Below, piece by piece: positions 50,760-60,441 of a stretch of DNA of 64,000 bases (its first letter is position 1; every line of letters begins with the position of its first letter). The DNA comes from RPQJ01 sp963778185 (GTDB lineage: Bacteria; Pseudomonadota; Gammaproteobacteria; Steroidobacterales; Steroidobacteraceae), in NCBI GenBank assembly GCA_963778185.1, contig CAVZTF010000003.1, positions 1,426,001-1,490,000 on the forward strand, in the 5' to 3' direction. The notes under the pieces are model-generated. The model was given only the letters and a program-made list of their open reading frames with translations. It was not told where the DNA came from and searched no databases. The translations under genes and the position numbers were made by a program.

Positions 50760-53033
50760 ATGTCCAAGTGGAACGGGCCGCGAGGCCGCAAGGACACCGA
50801 GATGCAGAAAGCCGAGGCGCTCGGCGACGAACCGGCGCCGCTCAGCGCGACATCGCTCGACCCATACGGCCAGCTCGTGAAGATGCTGATGCCGCGGGCG
50901 CAGTCGATCGTGATCTACGATCGACTCGGCCTGCCCGTCTGGTTGAACGAAGGCGTCGATGCCCCGGAGCTGCATCTGCACCTGCAGGACGCGCTCGAGA
51001 GGGAGGCCGGCGGCGGCGAGCGCAGCGACGGCTTCTGCGAGCCGGTGGACCGCGAGCATTCCGCCTACATCTTCCTGCTGCGCGACACCGCACACGCCCT
51101 GCTCGGCGCGGTCGGCGTCGTCTGCCGCGAACCGTCGAAGCGCGGCGACGGCCGTCCGTTCTCGCTGGTGCAGGGACTGCTGCGCCCGGCGCTCGAGTGC
51201 CTGCAGCGCGAGCTCGGCTCCCAGTACAGCATCGGCGACCTGCAGCGCAGCCTCATGGTCCGCGACCGCGACCTCGAGCTGCTGCTCGGAGCGGCGCAGG
51301 AAGAGGCGACCGGCAGCGAAAGCACCGATGACTTCGCCAAGCTCGTGCAGGGCTGCGTCGACCACCTCGGCTGCAGCGTGGGCGCGCTCCTCATCCCCGA
51401 CAAGAACATCGCCGTGTGCCGTACCGGCAAGGCAACCGCGGCACGCGTCGGAGCGGACGTCCTGACGCGCAGCCATCGGCACCTGCTCGCGTGGACGCAA
51501 CTGCACCGGCAGACGATGACCTCCAACCGTCCGTCCGCCGGCGGTGCGCTCGGCAAGGTTCCCTACAAGATCCTGTCGTGCCCGGTCATGCACGGCGCGC
51601 AGCGAGTGCTCGGCATCCTGGCGCTGTTCAAGCCGCCCGAGTCGGCGGATTTCGACCTGCGACAGGTGCGCATCGTCGAGCTGCTGGCGCGCCGCGTCGC
51701 CTACATCCTGTTGAATGCCTACGACCCCGCCACGGGCCTGCTCACGCGCCCGGCCTTCGAGAAGCGGGCGCAGGCACTGCTGACGGCCGAAGCGCAGAAG
51801 GCCGGTAACTGCGTCATCTACGCCGACATCGACCGCCTGCACGTGCTGAACGAGAATCTCGGCATGCACGTCGGCGACGAGGTCATCGTGCGGGTCGCGG
51901 AGGTGATCCGTCGCAGCCTGACGCCGCGCATGCTCGCGGCGCGCATCTCCGGCGACCGCTTTGCGATCTTCGTCGGCGAGGCGTCGATCGATACCGCCCA
52001 GCGCATTGCCGAAAACGTCCGCGACGGCCTCGAGCAGCTGGGCTTCGTCGCCGGCGTCAAGCCGGTCGAAGTCTCCGCCAGCTTCGGCGTCGCGCGGATC
52101 GCCGACAGCAAGTATCCGCTGTCGCATGCGCTTGCGGCCGCCGAGATCGCCTGCAAGGCAGCCAAGGACCGCGGCCGCAACCGCGTTGAAATCTACGAGG
52201 ACAGCGACCAGAGCATCGTCCGCCGCTATACCGACGTGACGCTGGTCGGTACGCTGCGCGACGCGCTGTCGAACGACCGGTTCCGGCTCGAGGCGCAGCC
52301 CATCGTGCCGCTGAACGGCAGCCAGGGCGGGCCGAAGTACGAGCTGCTGCTGCGCATGACGGACGAGACGGGCGAGAACCTCGCACCGGACAAGTTCCTG
52401 TCTGCGGCCGAGCGTTACCAGCTCGCGCCCGCGATCGACCGCTGGGTCGTGCGTACGGCGCTGCGCACGCTTGCCGCCCACGCCGGGCCGCTCGTGGGCC
52501 TCGACGCGTGCTTCGCCGTCAACATCTCCGGCCAGTCCATCGGCGACCAGGATTTCTGCACGTTCCTCGAGGACGAGTTGCGCGCGAGCGGGCTGCCGGC
52601 CAGGCTCGTCTCGTTCGAGCTCACCGAGACGGCGGCCGTCGCCAACATCGTGCGGGCCGAGGCGCTGATGCGCCGGCTCCGCGAGCTCGGCTTCGACGTT
52701 GCGCTCGACGACTTCGGCCGCGGGCTCAGCTCCCTCACCTACCTCAAGACCCTGCCCGTGACCTGCCTCAAGATCGACGGCAGCTTCGTGCGCGACGTGG
52801 TCGTCGACGACCGCTCGAAGGCGATGCTGAGCGCCATCGTGCAGCTGGCCCGGGCCATGGGCCTCAGGACCGTCGCCGAGTGCGTGGAAAGCGACCAGAT
52901 TCGCGACATCACCCGCGACCTCGGCGTCGAATACGGCCAGGGCTTCTCCATCGGACGCCCAGTCCCCCTCGACAGTGTGATCGACGGACTCGTCGGGGCT
53001 AATATGCAGGCTGGTAGGGCGCGCCGTGCCTGA
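50760..53033 (+). CDS. GAF-GGDEF-EAL protein, degenerate GGDEF
   Basis: This 757-residue cytoplasmic protein has an N-terminal region, a GAF-like domain (about 180-320), a GGDEF domain (about 330-490) and an EAL domain (about 500-750). The GGDEF loop reads ISGDRFAIF, so it should not make cyclic di-GMP. The EAL domain keeps the catalytic residues: ELLLR, NISGQS, FELTET, DDFG, LKIDGSFV, AECVES and YGQGFSIG, so it is likely an active phosphodiesterase with the GGDEF as a GTP sensor. It sits between envC and ctpA, two genes that are usually neighbours. Confidence 0.92.
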   Translation: MSKWNGPRGRKDTEMQKAEALGDEPAPLSATSLDPYGQLVKMLMPRAQSIVIYDRLGLPVWLNEGVDAPELHLHLQDALEREAGGGERSDGFCEPVDREHSAYIFLLRDTAHALLGAVGVVCREPSKRGDGRPFSLVQGLLRPALECLQRELGSQYSIGDLQRSLMVRDRDLELLLGAAQEEATGSESTDDFAKLVQGCVDHLGCSVGALLIPDKNIAVCRTGKATAARVGADVLTRSHRHLLAWTQLHRQTMTSNRPSAGGALGKVPYKILSCPVMHGAQRVLGILALFKPPESADFDLRQVRIVELLARRVAYILLNAYDPATGLLTRPAFEKRAQALLTAEAQKAGNCVIYADIDRLHVLNENLGMHVGDEVIVRVAEVIRRSLTPRMLAARISGDRFAIFVGEASIDTAQRIAENVRDGLEQLGFVAGVKPVEVSASFGVARIADSKYPLSHALAAAEIACKAAKDRGRNRVEIYEDSDQSIVRRYTDVTLVGTLRDALSNDRFRLEAQPIVPLNGSQGGPKYELLLRMTDETGENLAPDKFLSAAERYQLAPAIDRWVVRTALRTLAAHAGPLVGLDACFAVNISGQSIGDQDFCTFLEDELRASGLPARLVSFELTETAAVANIVRAEALMRRLRELGFDVALDDFGRGLSSLTYLKTLPVTCLKIDGSFVRDVVVDDRSKAMLSAIVQLARAMGLRTVAECVESDQIRDITRDLGVEYGQGFSIGRPVPLDSVIDGLVGANMQAGRARRA

Positions 53034-53035
53034 AT

Positions 53036-54274
53036 GTGACCAAGCGAATCCAAACACTGCTGTCGGTGCTGGCCGGAGGCCTGGTGGGCGCCGGGCTCAT
53101 GCTCATGGGGGGCGTGCTCGCGGACCGTGATCCGCCGGCGGCGCCGGCCCCCGTGGTTGCCCGTGCCGGGCACGCCCTGCTCGACGAAGTCGCCGAGCGC
53201 GTGCGTCGCGAGTACGTCGAGCCGGTGAGCGACGAGCGTCTCGAGCAGGGCGCCCTGCAGGGCATGGTCGAAAACCTCGATCCACATTCCGAGTTCCTCG
53301 ACGCCGCCGAATACGAGCAGATGCGCGTCAGCACGGCCGGCAGCTACTCCGGCGTCGGCATCGAGGTCGCGGAGCGGGACGACGATGTCGTCGTCGTCAC
53401 CCCGATCGAGGGCTCCCCGGCACACCGCGCCGGCGTCCGCGCCGGCGACGTGCTGCTGGAAGTGGACGGCCGCCAGGTCGCGAGCGGCAGCCTCGACGAG
53501 ACCATCGGCCGCATGCGTGGCCCCGCGGGATCCCTGGTGCGACTCGCCGTCGGCCGGGAGGGTGAGCCCGCTGCGCTGCATTTCGAACTCGAGCGCTCCG
53601 AAGTACACGTCCGGACGGTGCGTGCCGAGGCGCTGCCGGGCCGCTACGGTTACGTGCGCATCACCCATTTCAGCGACGCGACGCCGCTCGACTTCGAGCG
53701 CCTCGTGAGTGGCCTGCAGTCGGACCAGGCCGGCCCGCTGCGCGGCCTGGTGCTCGACCTGCGTGGCAACCCCGGCGGTGTCCTCGAGTCCGCGGTCGGC
53801 ATCGCCGACGAGTTCCTCGAGCGCGGCATGATCGTGCGGGCCGACGGCCGCACCGCGGAGGCGCGGTTCGAGATGGACGCCAACCCCGGCGACGTGCTGC
53901 ACGGCGCGCCGCTGGTCGTGCTGGTGGACCGGGGCTCGGCGTCCGGCTCAGAGATCGTCGCCGCCGCGCTGCGCGACCACGGCCGCGCGACGCTCATGGG
54001 CGAGCGCACGTTCGGCAAGGGCTCGGTGCAGACCGTGATGCCGCTGCGCGACGGCCAGGCCCTCAAGCTCACGACCTCCCGCTACTACACGCCGTCCGGC
54101 GCGTCGATCCACGACCTCGGCATCGCTCCCGACGTCGCCATTGCCGATGTGACCTTGCCCGTGAACGCGTCGCTGCAGCGCGAGCCGCGCGAGGATCCCG
54201 CCGTCGTCTCTGCACTGCAATACCTGCGCGACCGCAGCCTCGGCAGGCAGGTCGCGCTCGCCGGCGACCGCTGA
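53036..54274 (+). CDS. ctpA: C-terminal processing peptidase (S41, CtpA type)
   Basis: This 412-residue periplasmic protease has a signal anchor (TLLSVLAGGLVGAGLMLMGG), a PDZ domain (about 100-180) and the S41 catalytic region. The catalytic Ser lies in VDRGSASGSEIVAAALRD and the Lys in FGKGSVQTVMPL. It degrades or trims envelope proteins, including murein hydrolases. The start is GTG at 53036, two bases after the EAL gene's stop. The proximity of envC supports a cell-wall role. Confidence 0.95.
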   Translation: MTKRIQTLLSVLAGGLVGAGLMLMGGVLADRDPPAAPAPVVARAGHALLDEVAERVRREYVEPVSDERLEQGALQGMVENLDPHSEFLDAAEYEQMRVSTAGSYSGVGIEVAERDDDVVVVTPIEGSPAHRAGVRAGDVLLEVDGRQVASGSLDETIGRMRGPAGSLVRLAVGREGEPAALHFELERSEVHVRTVRAEALPGRYGYVRITHFSDATPLDFERLVSGLQSDQAGPLRGLVLDLRGNPGGVLESAVGIADEFLERGMIVRADGRTAEARFEMDANPGDVLHGAPLVVLVDRGSASGSEIVAAALRDHGRATLMGERTFGKGSVQTVMPLRDGQALKLTTSRYYTPSGASIHDLGIAPDVAIADVTLPVNASLQREPREDPAVVSALQYLRDRSLGRQVALAGDR

Positions 54275-54304
54275 AGCCGCCCGCACGCGGCCGGAGGCCC
54301 CGCC

Positions 54305-54856
54305 ATGACACGCGTGCTGTTGCCCCTTGCTGAAGGTTTCGAGGAAATCGAGGCCGTCACCGTGATCGACCTGCTGCGTCGCGCCGGCATCGCGGTGAGC
54401 GTGGCCTCGCTCGGGGCCCGGTGGGTGACGGGCTCGCACGGGATCACCATCGAGGCCGACGTCACACTCGAGGAAGCGCGTGCCGGCGACTACGACATGG
54501 TCGTGCTGCCCGGTGGCATGCCCGGCGCGGAGCACCTGAAAAAGGATGCGCGCGTGATCGAGCTGCTCAAGGAGTTTGCGGCGCAGGGCCGCTACACCGC
54601 CGCAATCTGCGCTGCTCCTACGGTGCTCGCACACGCCGGGCTGCTATCGGGCCGTGCCGCGACCAGCTTCCCGGGATTCCTCGATGCCCACTCGGCACCC
54701 GGCATCCGCCTGCGGCAGGAGGCGGTCGTGGTCGACGGAAAAGTCGTGACCTCGCGCGGCGCGGGCACGGCGATGGACTTCGGGCTGGTGCTGGTGGAAC
54801 TGCTCGAGGGTCCGGAGCGGCGCGCCGAGGTGGAGCGGCGGTTGCAGCGGGCGTAG
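54305..54856 (+). CDS. DJ-1/PfpI family protein (YajL-like)
   Basis: This 183-residue protein has the DJ-1 fold with the nucleophile Cys in AAICAAPTVLAHAG (near 107), the catalytic Glu in EGFEEIEA and the GGMPGAEHL loop. YajL/DJ-1 proteins protect against oxidative and carbonyl stress; a deglycase role is debated. It begins 31 bases after ctpA on the same strand. Confidence 0.93.
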   Translation: MTRVLLPLAEGFEEIEAVTVIDLLRRAGIAVSVASLGARWVTGSHGITIEADVTLEEARAGDYDMVVLPGGMPGAEHLKKDARVIELLKEFAAQGRYTAAICAAPTVLAHAGLLSGRAATSFPGFLDAHSAPGIRLRQEAVVVDGKVVTSRGAGTAMDFGLVLVELLEGPERRAEVERRLQRA

Positions 54857-54873
54857 GCGCCGGCTCGGGCCCG

Positions 54874-55257
54874 CTACACGAGCGTCCTGGCCGCGCCCCA
54901 CAGCGCGCCGATCAGCAGCACCACGATCGGCAATACGCTGAGCCCGAAACCGATCTCGCGCCTGGCGGGATCCCTCACGTAGCCGAGCAGATAGAAGACA
55001 CGGCCCACGACGTATACGAGGCCGAGTCCCGCGGCCCACGCCGGGCTCACGTACAGGCCGAAGAGCCAGGCGGCGGGCACGAAGGTGACCAGCAGTTCCA
55101 TCGTGTTCTGGTGCACGCGGAAGTAACGCTCGAAGATCTCGTGGCCGCTGACCGCCGGCGCCGTGACGCGGTAGAGACCACGGGCGCGGCCCACGAGCGC
55201 CCCGAACACGACATACTCGAGCAACGCGATGACGATGACGACAGCGACGGGTTCCAT
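54874..55257 (-). CDS. MAPEG family membrane protein
   Basis: This 127-residue protein has four hydrophobic helices and the MAPEG pattern: R-V-x-x-N-T-M-E reads FRVHQNTMELLVTF, and GRVFYLLGYVRDPARREIGF follows. Family members include microsomal glutathione transferases; bacterial members are poorly known. Convergent to the DJ-1 gene with an 18-base gap and divergent from the holin-like gene. Confidence 0.9.
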   Translation of the reverse strand: MEPVAVVIVIALLEYVVFGALVGRARGLYRVTAPAVSGHEIFERYFRVHQNTMELLVTFVPAAWLFGLYVSPAWAAGLGLVYVVGRVFYLLGYVRDPARREIGFGLSVLPIVVLLIGALWGAARTLV

Positions 55258-55352
55258 GCGGTCTCCTGCGGGCCCGATGACGGGACGGCGCAGATTCCAT
55301 TACCATCGTCGGCACGTCAATGGCCCAGTGCGGCCCTCCCCGGGAGCAGACC

Positions 55353-55727
55353 ATGGTAGGTTTCCTGTTGCGCGCGGCGATCACGGCGCTCGGGCTGTGG
55401 ATCGCGAGCGAGATCTTCAGCGGCCTGCACATCGAGTCGAGCGCCAAGCTCATCGTCGCGGCGCTGCTGCTCGGCGTCGTGAACGCGTTCGTGCGGCCGC
55501 TCGCCTTCATCCTCACGCTGCCGCTGACGATCCTGACGCTGGGCCTCTTCCTGCTCGTGCTGAATGCGGCCATGGTCGGGCTGGTCGCGTGGATCCTGCC
55601 GGGCTTCCACGTTGCGAGCTTCTGGACCGCGGTCGGCACCGCCTTGGTCGTGAGCCTGGTGTCGTGGGCGGCGTCGAGCGCCATCGGCTCCAAGGGCAAG
55701 GTGGAGATCTTCACCGCGAGGCGGTGA
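55353..55727 (+). CDS. Phage holin-family four-helix membrane protein
   Basis: This 124-residue protein belongs to the Mycobacterial 4-TMS phage holin family, widely found in bacterial chromosomes with no phage nearby. It has four helices and the blocks LLLGVVNAFVRPLAFILTLP and LTILTLGLFLLVLNAAMV. No lysis genes are close, so the name does not imply prophage. The ATG at 55353 is chosen; a start 33 bases upstream is less likely. Confidence 0.88.
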   Translation: MVGFLLRAAITALGLWIASEIFSGLHIESSAKLIVAALLLGVVNAFVRPLAFILTLPLTILTLGLFLLVLNAAMVGLVAWILPGFHVASFWTAVGTALVVSLVSWAASSAIGSKGKVEIFTARR

Positions 55728-55739
55728 GGCCGGGCCTGC

Positions 55740-56609
55740 TCAGGCGAGCTTGCCTGGCAGGGTCACGAGCGCGACGCCAAGCAGCACGACAAGCATGCCG
55801 GCGACCTGCGCGGGACCGAGTGTCTCGCCCAGCACGGCCCAGCCGAGCACCGCGGCGACCGCCGGATTGACGAAAGCGAAGGTGCCGACGCGGTCCGCCG
55901 GCGAGTGCTTGAGCAGCCAGGAGTACGAGGTGTAGGCGAGCGCCGAGCCGAACACGGCGAGGTACACCATGGCCGTGAGGCCGCCGGCGTGCCAACGCCA
56001 GCGCGGCAGCTCTCCAAGCGCGAGACCGCCGGCCAGCAGCCACGTGCCGCCGAGGGACATCATCACTGCATTGAACGCAACCGCCCCGACCGGCAGTTGC
56101 GCATTGCGATAGAGGATGGTGCCGGCCGCCCAGGCGAGGCTGCTGATCAGGACGAGCGACTGCCAGCCGAAGTGACCGGCAGTGGCCGACGCGCGCGGCC
56201 ACACGAGCAGCAGCACGCCTGCCAGGCCGAGCAGCAGGCCGAACGTCCCGCGCACCGTCAGCTGGTGCCCCTTCGGCCCGAGCGCGCCGAGCAGGGCGAT
56301 CCACAGTGCCCCACCCGCGCCGAGCAGCGCGCCCTCGTTGGACGGGATGTGCACCAGCGCAATCGTGCTGATGCCATTGCTGAACGTGATCATGAGCAAC
56401 GAGAAGGCCAGCATGTAGCGCCACTCGCGGGACGTGCGCGGAAACCGCTCGCGCATCCAGAACGCGAGGACGGTGAGCAGCCCGCCGGCCATCAGGAAGC
56501 GCAGGCCGCCGAACATCAGCGGCGGCAGCTCGCGCACGCCGAGGCGGATGGCGAGGAACGTCGAACCCCACACCACGTAGATCACCGCGTAGGCCGCGAT
56601 GATCTTCAT
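55740..56609 (-). CDS. EamA family (RhaT/YdcZ-like) transporter
   Basis: This 289-residue protein has about ten helices in two EamA repeats, with WGSTFLAIRLGVRELPP at the first and LAWAAGTILYRNA then the typical SYSWLLKHSPADRVGTFAFVNPAVAAVLGW in the second. It belongs to the drug/metabolite transporter superfamily. The substrate is unknown; amino acid or metabolite efflux is common. The ATG is at 56609. The open frame upstream overlaps the OPT gene and is not used. Confidence 0.92.
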   Translation of the reverse strand: MKIIAAYAVIYVVWGSTFLAIRLGVRELPPLMFGGLRFLMAGGLLTVLAFWMRERFPRTSREWRYMLAFSLLMITFSNGISTIALVHIPSNEGALLGAGGALWIALLGALGPKGHQLTVRGTFGLLLGLAGVLLLVWPRASATAGHFGWQSLVLISSLAWAAGTILYRNAQLPVGAVAFNAVMMSLGGTWLLAGGLALGELPRWRWHAGGLTAMVYLAVFGSALAYTSYSWLLKHSPADRVGTFAFVNPAVAAVLGWAVLGETLGPAQVAGMLVVLLGVALVTLPGKLA

Positions 56610-56641
56610 TCGCAGCCGCGGGTCAGCGCCCGGAGCCCCGT

Positions 56642-58564
56642 TCACGTGCGGCGCGAGCCCACCCTGAAGAGCATTGCCGCGAGCGCGCCCACGACCGCGA
56701 GGCCGACCCACCCGCCGAACTGCAGGCCCTCGGGGAGGGCGATCACGTCGGCACGCCCGGAGGTGACGATCGGGATGGCGATGACGATTCCCATCAACGC
56801 CTCGCCGGTGATCAGGCCGGCCGCGAACAGCATGCCGTTGCGCTTGGCGCGCTCGGCCTCGCCGGAGTCGCCGTGCACGCCGAGCTTGCGCTCGACGAGG
56901 TGCGCGATGAGGCCGCCGAGGAAGATCGGCACCGAGAGCTCGAGCGGCAGGTAGATGCCGACCGCCACGGCCAGCACCGGCGCGCGGAACTCCGAGCCAC
57001 GCCTCTTGAGCCACAGGTCGAAGGCGATGACGCCAGCGCCGATCACGGCGCCGATCGCCACCATGCCCCAGGGCAGCTCACCGCCGAACATGCCCTTCGC
57101 GACCGAGGCCATCAGCGTTGCCTGGGGCGCGAGCAGCGGATCGGGGTGCTCGGCGGTGGGCACACCGATACCGTAGGCCCTGGCCAGGAGGTTCAGCACC
57201 GGCGCCATGACGAGCGCGCTCGACGCCGCGCCGATCGCGAGCATCACCTGCTGCTTCCACGGCGTGGCGCCCACGATGTAGCCGCACTTGAGGTCCTGCA
57301 GGTTGTCACCACCGATGCAGGCTGCGCAGCAGACCACCGAGCCGATCATGATCGCCGCCACCGGGCCGAGCTCGGCGTTCTTGCCCATCAGCAGCATCAG
57401 CACCAGCGAGGCGAACAGGATGGTGCAGATGGTGATGCCCGACACCGGATTGTTCGACGAGCCGACCAGGCCTGCCATGTAGGCCGAGACGGAAACGAAG
57501 AGGAATCCGGCTACGATCATGATGATCGTCATCGGCAGGCTCACGGCCACGCTGCCGACGATGTTCTGGTAGAGAGCGAACAGCGGCAGCGTGAAGAGCA
57601 GCGTTCCGATCAGGATCGCGTTCATCGGCAGGTCCCGCTCGGTGTGCGAGACAGACTTCCCGGCGCCGGCGCGCGCCGCAGCGAGGCCGCTCCTGACGCC
57701 GGAAACCAGCGAGTCGCGGATCGAAATCAGCGCCCAGACGCCGCCGATGAGCATCGCGCCGACGCCGAGGTAGCGGACCTGTGCGGCCCAGATCGCGTAG
57801 GCGGCGTCCACCGCGCTCGCGCCGGCGACCGTCGCCGCGAGCTCGCTGTCACCATCCAGGAAGAAGGCGCTGTAGATCGGGATCGCGATGTTCCAGGAGA
57901 TGATGCCGCCGCTCACGACCAGCACGCCGATGTTGAGGCCGACGATGTAGCCGACGCCCAGCAGTGCGGGTGAAAGGTTGGTGCCCATGAAGGCGATGCC
58001 CTTGCCGACCCAGGCCGCCGCCGCCGCGGTGTCCGGGATCAGCCGCAGGCCGCTGGCGGCCGCAAGCTTGGCAAAGCCGCCGCCGAGCGCCGCGAGGCCG
58101 AGGATCTTCACGCCCTCGGCCGGGTTCTCGCCGGTCCGGAGCACCTCGGCCGCGGCCTTGCCCTCGGGGAAGGCCAGGCCCTGGTCGACGATCAGCGCGC
58201 GGCGCAGGGGCACCGAGAAGAACACGCCGAGGATGCCGCCCAGTCCCGCGATCGCCAGCACCCACAGGTACTGGAAGTCCGACCAATGACCGAGGATCAC
58301 CAGCGCCGGGATCGTGAAGATCACTCCCGAGGCGATGGACGAGCCCGCCGAGGCACCGGTCTGCACGATGTTGTTCTCGAGAATGCCGCCGCCGCCGAGC
58401 ACCCGCAGCACCGCCATCGAAACCACCGCCGCCGGGATGGCCGAGGCGATGGTCATGCCGGCGAAGAGGCCGAGGTAGGTGTTGGCGGCCGCGAGGACCA
58501 TCGCGAGCACGATGGCGAGGGTGACGGCGCGGAACGTCAGCTGCGGGGCGACGGCGGCGTTCAT
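56642..58564 (-). CDS. OPT family oligopeptide transporter
   Basis: This 640-residue protein has about fifteen membrane helices and the OPT core: TYLGLFAGMTIASAIPAAVVSM, the GGGGILENNIVQTGASAGSS block, and the NPVSGITICTILFASLV block. OPT proteins import peptides or metal-peptide chelates with proton symport. The ATG at 58564 lies just five bases after the M2 peptidase stop, so the two are co-transcribed. Together they fit uptake and cleavage of small peptides. Confidence 0.93.
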   Translation of the reverse strand: MNAAVAPQLTFRAVTLAIVLAMVLAAANTYLGLFAGMTIASAIPAAVVSMAVLRVLGGGGILENNIVQTGASAGSSIASGVIFTIPALVILGHWSDFQYLWVLAIAGLGGILGVFFSVPLRRALIVDQGLAFPEGKAAAEVLRTGENPAEGVKILGLAALGGGFAKLAAASGLRLIPDTAAAAAWVGKGIAFMGTNLSPALLGVGYIVGLNIGVLVVSGGIISWNIAIPIYSAFFLDGDSELAATVAGASAVDAAYAIWAAQVRYLGVGAMLIGGVWALISIRDSLVSGVRSGLAAARAGAGKSVSHTERDLPMNAILIGTLLFTLPLFALYQNIVGSVAVSLPMTIIMIVAGFLFVSVSAYMAGLVGSSNNPVSGITICTILFASLVLMLLMGKNAELGPVAAIMIGSVVCCAACIGGDNLQDLKCGYIVGATPWKQQVMLAIGAASSALVMAPVLNLLARAYGIGVPTAEHPDPLLAPQATLMASVAKGMFGGELPWGMVAIGAVIGAGVIAFDLWLKRRGSEFRAPVLAVAVGIYLPLELSVPIFLGGLIAHLVERKLGVHGDSGEAERAKRNGMLFAAGLITGEALMGIVIAIPIVTSGRADVIALPEGLQFGGWVGLAVVGALAAMLFRVGSRRT

Positions 58565-58569
58565 GGTGC

Positions 58570-60384
58570 TTACCAGCCGCAGGCCTGGCCCTTGTTCTGC
58601 TCCTTGAGCCAGCCGCGCAAGGGCTTGAAGTACTCCATGATCGCCGAGGCGTCCATCTGTCGCGTCCCGGCCAGCTCGTAGAGCGTGTCCTGCCACGGCT
58701 GGCTCGCGCCCTTCGCGAGCATCGCGCCGAACTTCCTGCCGGCTTCCTCGTTGCCGTACACCGAGCACTCGGACAGCGGACCCTTGAATCCGGCCGCGTC
58801 GCACAGCGCCTTGTGGAACTGGAACTGGATGATGAACGACAGGAAGTAGCGCGTGTACGGCGTGTTGCCGGGGATGTGGTACTTCGCACCAGGGTCGAAG
58901 TCGGCCTCGGAGCGCGCGACCGGTGCCGCGACGCCCTGGTACTTCTCGCGCAGCGCCCACCACGCGGCGTTGTAGTTCTCCGGGGTCACCTCGCCCGCGA
59001 ACACCTTCCAGCGCCACTCGTCGATCAGCTTGCCGAACGGCAGGAAGGCGATCTTCTCGAGCGCCATCTTCATCTGCTGGTTGATCACCGCCTCCTTGCC
59101 TGGCGCCACCGCCGGCACCAGGCCGATCTTCGCCAGGTACGCGGGCGTCATCGAGAGGTTGACGGTGTCGCCCACGGCCTCGTGGAAGCCGTCGTGCGCG
59201 CCGTTCTGGAACATGAACGGCTGGTCCTTGTACCAGAGGTAGTAATAGACATGGCCGAGCTCGTGGTAGATCGTGCGCAGCTCCTCGTAGGTCGGGCGGA
59301 TGCACTGCTTGATGCGCACGTCCTCCTTGCCGTCCATGTGCCAGGCGCTCGCGTGGCACTGCACGTCCCGGTCGCGCGGCTGGGTCAGCATCGAGCGCTC
59401 CCAGAACGTCGCCGGCAGGGTTGGGAAGGCGATCGACTGGTAGAACGCCTCGGCCGACCTGGTCATCCTGACGGCGTCGTAGCCCTGCTTGACCAGCGCC
59501 GCGTCCACGTCGAGGTCGCTTACGCCCGGATACGGTTCGAGCAGGTCGTAGACGGCGTCCCATTGCTGCGCCCACATGTTGCCGAGCAGGTGCGCGGGAA
59601 TCGGCTTGCCGGCGGGCACCTTGTCCTCGCCGTACTTCTTCGCAAGCCTGCCGCGCGCGTAGCACTGCAGGTCCTCGTAGAGGGGCTCGACCTGCGAATA
59701 CAGGCGCGCCGCTTCCTTCGTGAAGTCGTCCGCCGGCATGTCGTAGCCGGAGCGCCACATCGCGCCCAGGTCCTTGTAGCCCAGCTCCCGGGCGCCCTCG
59801 TTGGCGAGTCCGGAGAAGCGGACGTAGTCGGCGCGCAGCGGCCGGGCGGCGTCGTGCCAGCCTTTCCAGGCGTCGAGCAGCTCCTCGTAGTCGCGGCTCT
59901 TCTCCAGCACGGCCTTCAACTGCACCTCGTCGCGGCAGGACTCGGGGCCCTGCGGGCAGTACTTCGCCGAACCGTACTTCGCTTCCATCCCGGCAAGCAG
60001 GGTCGCGAGCTCGGCGCGCTTCACCGGGTCGTCCGGCGCGGGCGCCGACACGCCCAGCTTCAGCAGTTCGATCGCACGCTTCGACTCCGGGCTCATCGGC
60101 TGGCCGGCGAACTTCTTCGCCTCCTCGATAGCCTTGCTGAAGGCCCCGAGCCAGCGCTCCGTCGCGCGCGCATTCAGCAGCTGCGTGTCGACGTTGATGT
60201 AGGTGGCCTGGGTCCAGCCCGCGGCGTTGCCTTCGAGCCAGATCTCCGCGAACTCCTTGTTGAGGCGCGCGACGAACTCGTCGGCGCTCTCGGCGCAGGC
60301 GATGCCGGCGGGCAGCAGGCCGAGGATGGCAACGATCGTTGCGGCGCCGGAGCGGCGCGCCTTGCGGATGGCGTCACGAATCAT
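58570..60384 (-). CDS. M2 family peptidyl-dipeptidase (ACE-like)
   Basis: This 604-residue zinc protease has a signal peptide (ATIVAILGLLPAGIACAE) and the M2 active site HELGH (HELGHVYYYLWYKDQPFMFQNG), with the third ligand Glu in HDGFHEAVGD. It removes dipeptides from peptide C-termini, probably in the periplasm. The length matches bacterial ACE homologues. It precedes the OPT transporter by five bases and follows the POT transporter by 57, building a peptide-use operon. Confidence 0.96.
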   Translation of the reverse strand: MIRDAIRKARRSGAATIVAILGLLPAGIACAESADEFVARLNKEFAEIWLEGNAAGWTQATYINVDTQLLNARATERWLGAFSKAIEEAKKFAGQPMSPESKRAIELLKLGVSAPAPDDPVKRAELATLLAGMEAKYGSAKYCPQGPESCRDEVQLKAVLEKSRDYEELLDAWKGWHDAARPLRADYVRFSGLANEGARELGYKDLGAMWRSGYDMPADDFTKEAARLYSQVEPLYEDLQCYARGRLAKKYGEDKVPAGKPIPAHLLGNMWAQQWDAVYDLLEPYPGVSDLDVDAALVKQGYDAVRMTRSAEAFYQSIAFPTLPATFWERSMLTQPRDRDVQCHASAWHMDGKEDVRIKQCIRPTYEELRTIYHELGHVYYYLWYKDQPFMFQNGAHDGFHEAVGDTVNLSMTPAYLAKIGLVPAVAPGKEAVINQQMKMALEKIAFLPFGKLIDEWRWKVFAGEVTPENYNAAWWALREKYQGVAAPVARSEADFDPGAKYHIPGNTPYTRYFLSFIIQFQFHKALCDAAGFKGPLSECSVYGNEEAGRKFGAMLAKGASQPWQDTLYELAGTRQMDASAIMEYFKPLRGWLKEQNKGQACGW

Positions 60385-60441
60385 GATGACCTCGAGGTGA
60401 TGCGGCGCCGGGCGGGCGGACTCCGCGACGGCGCCAGTGAG

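Noticed and set aside
50658..50880. Small gene starting MSKSGASAARGRPDSRE ahead of the EAL protein
   Set aside because: It overlaps the GAF-GGDEF-EAL start in another frame, has no ribosome site and turns into Arg/Ser-rich shadow sequence. A partial repeat of TTATGTCCAA at both starts was noted but is short.
55353..55727. Prophage remnant around the holin-family gene
   Set aside because: No endolysin, integrase, tail or capsid genes lie nearby; this holin family is common in chromosomes without phage.
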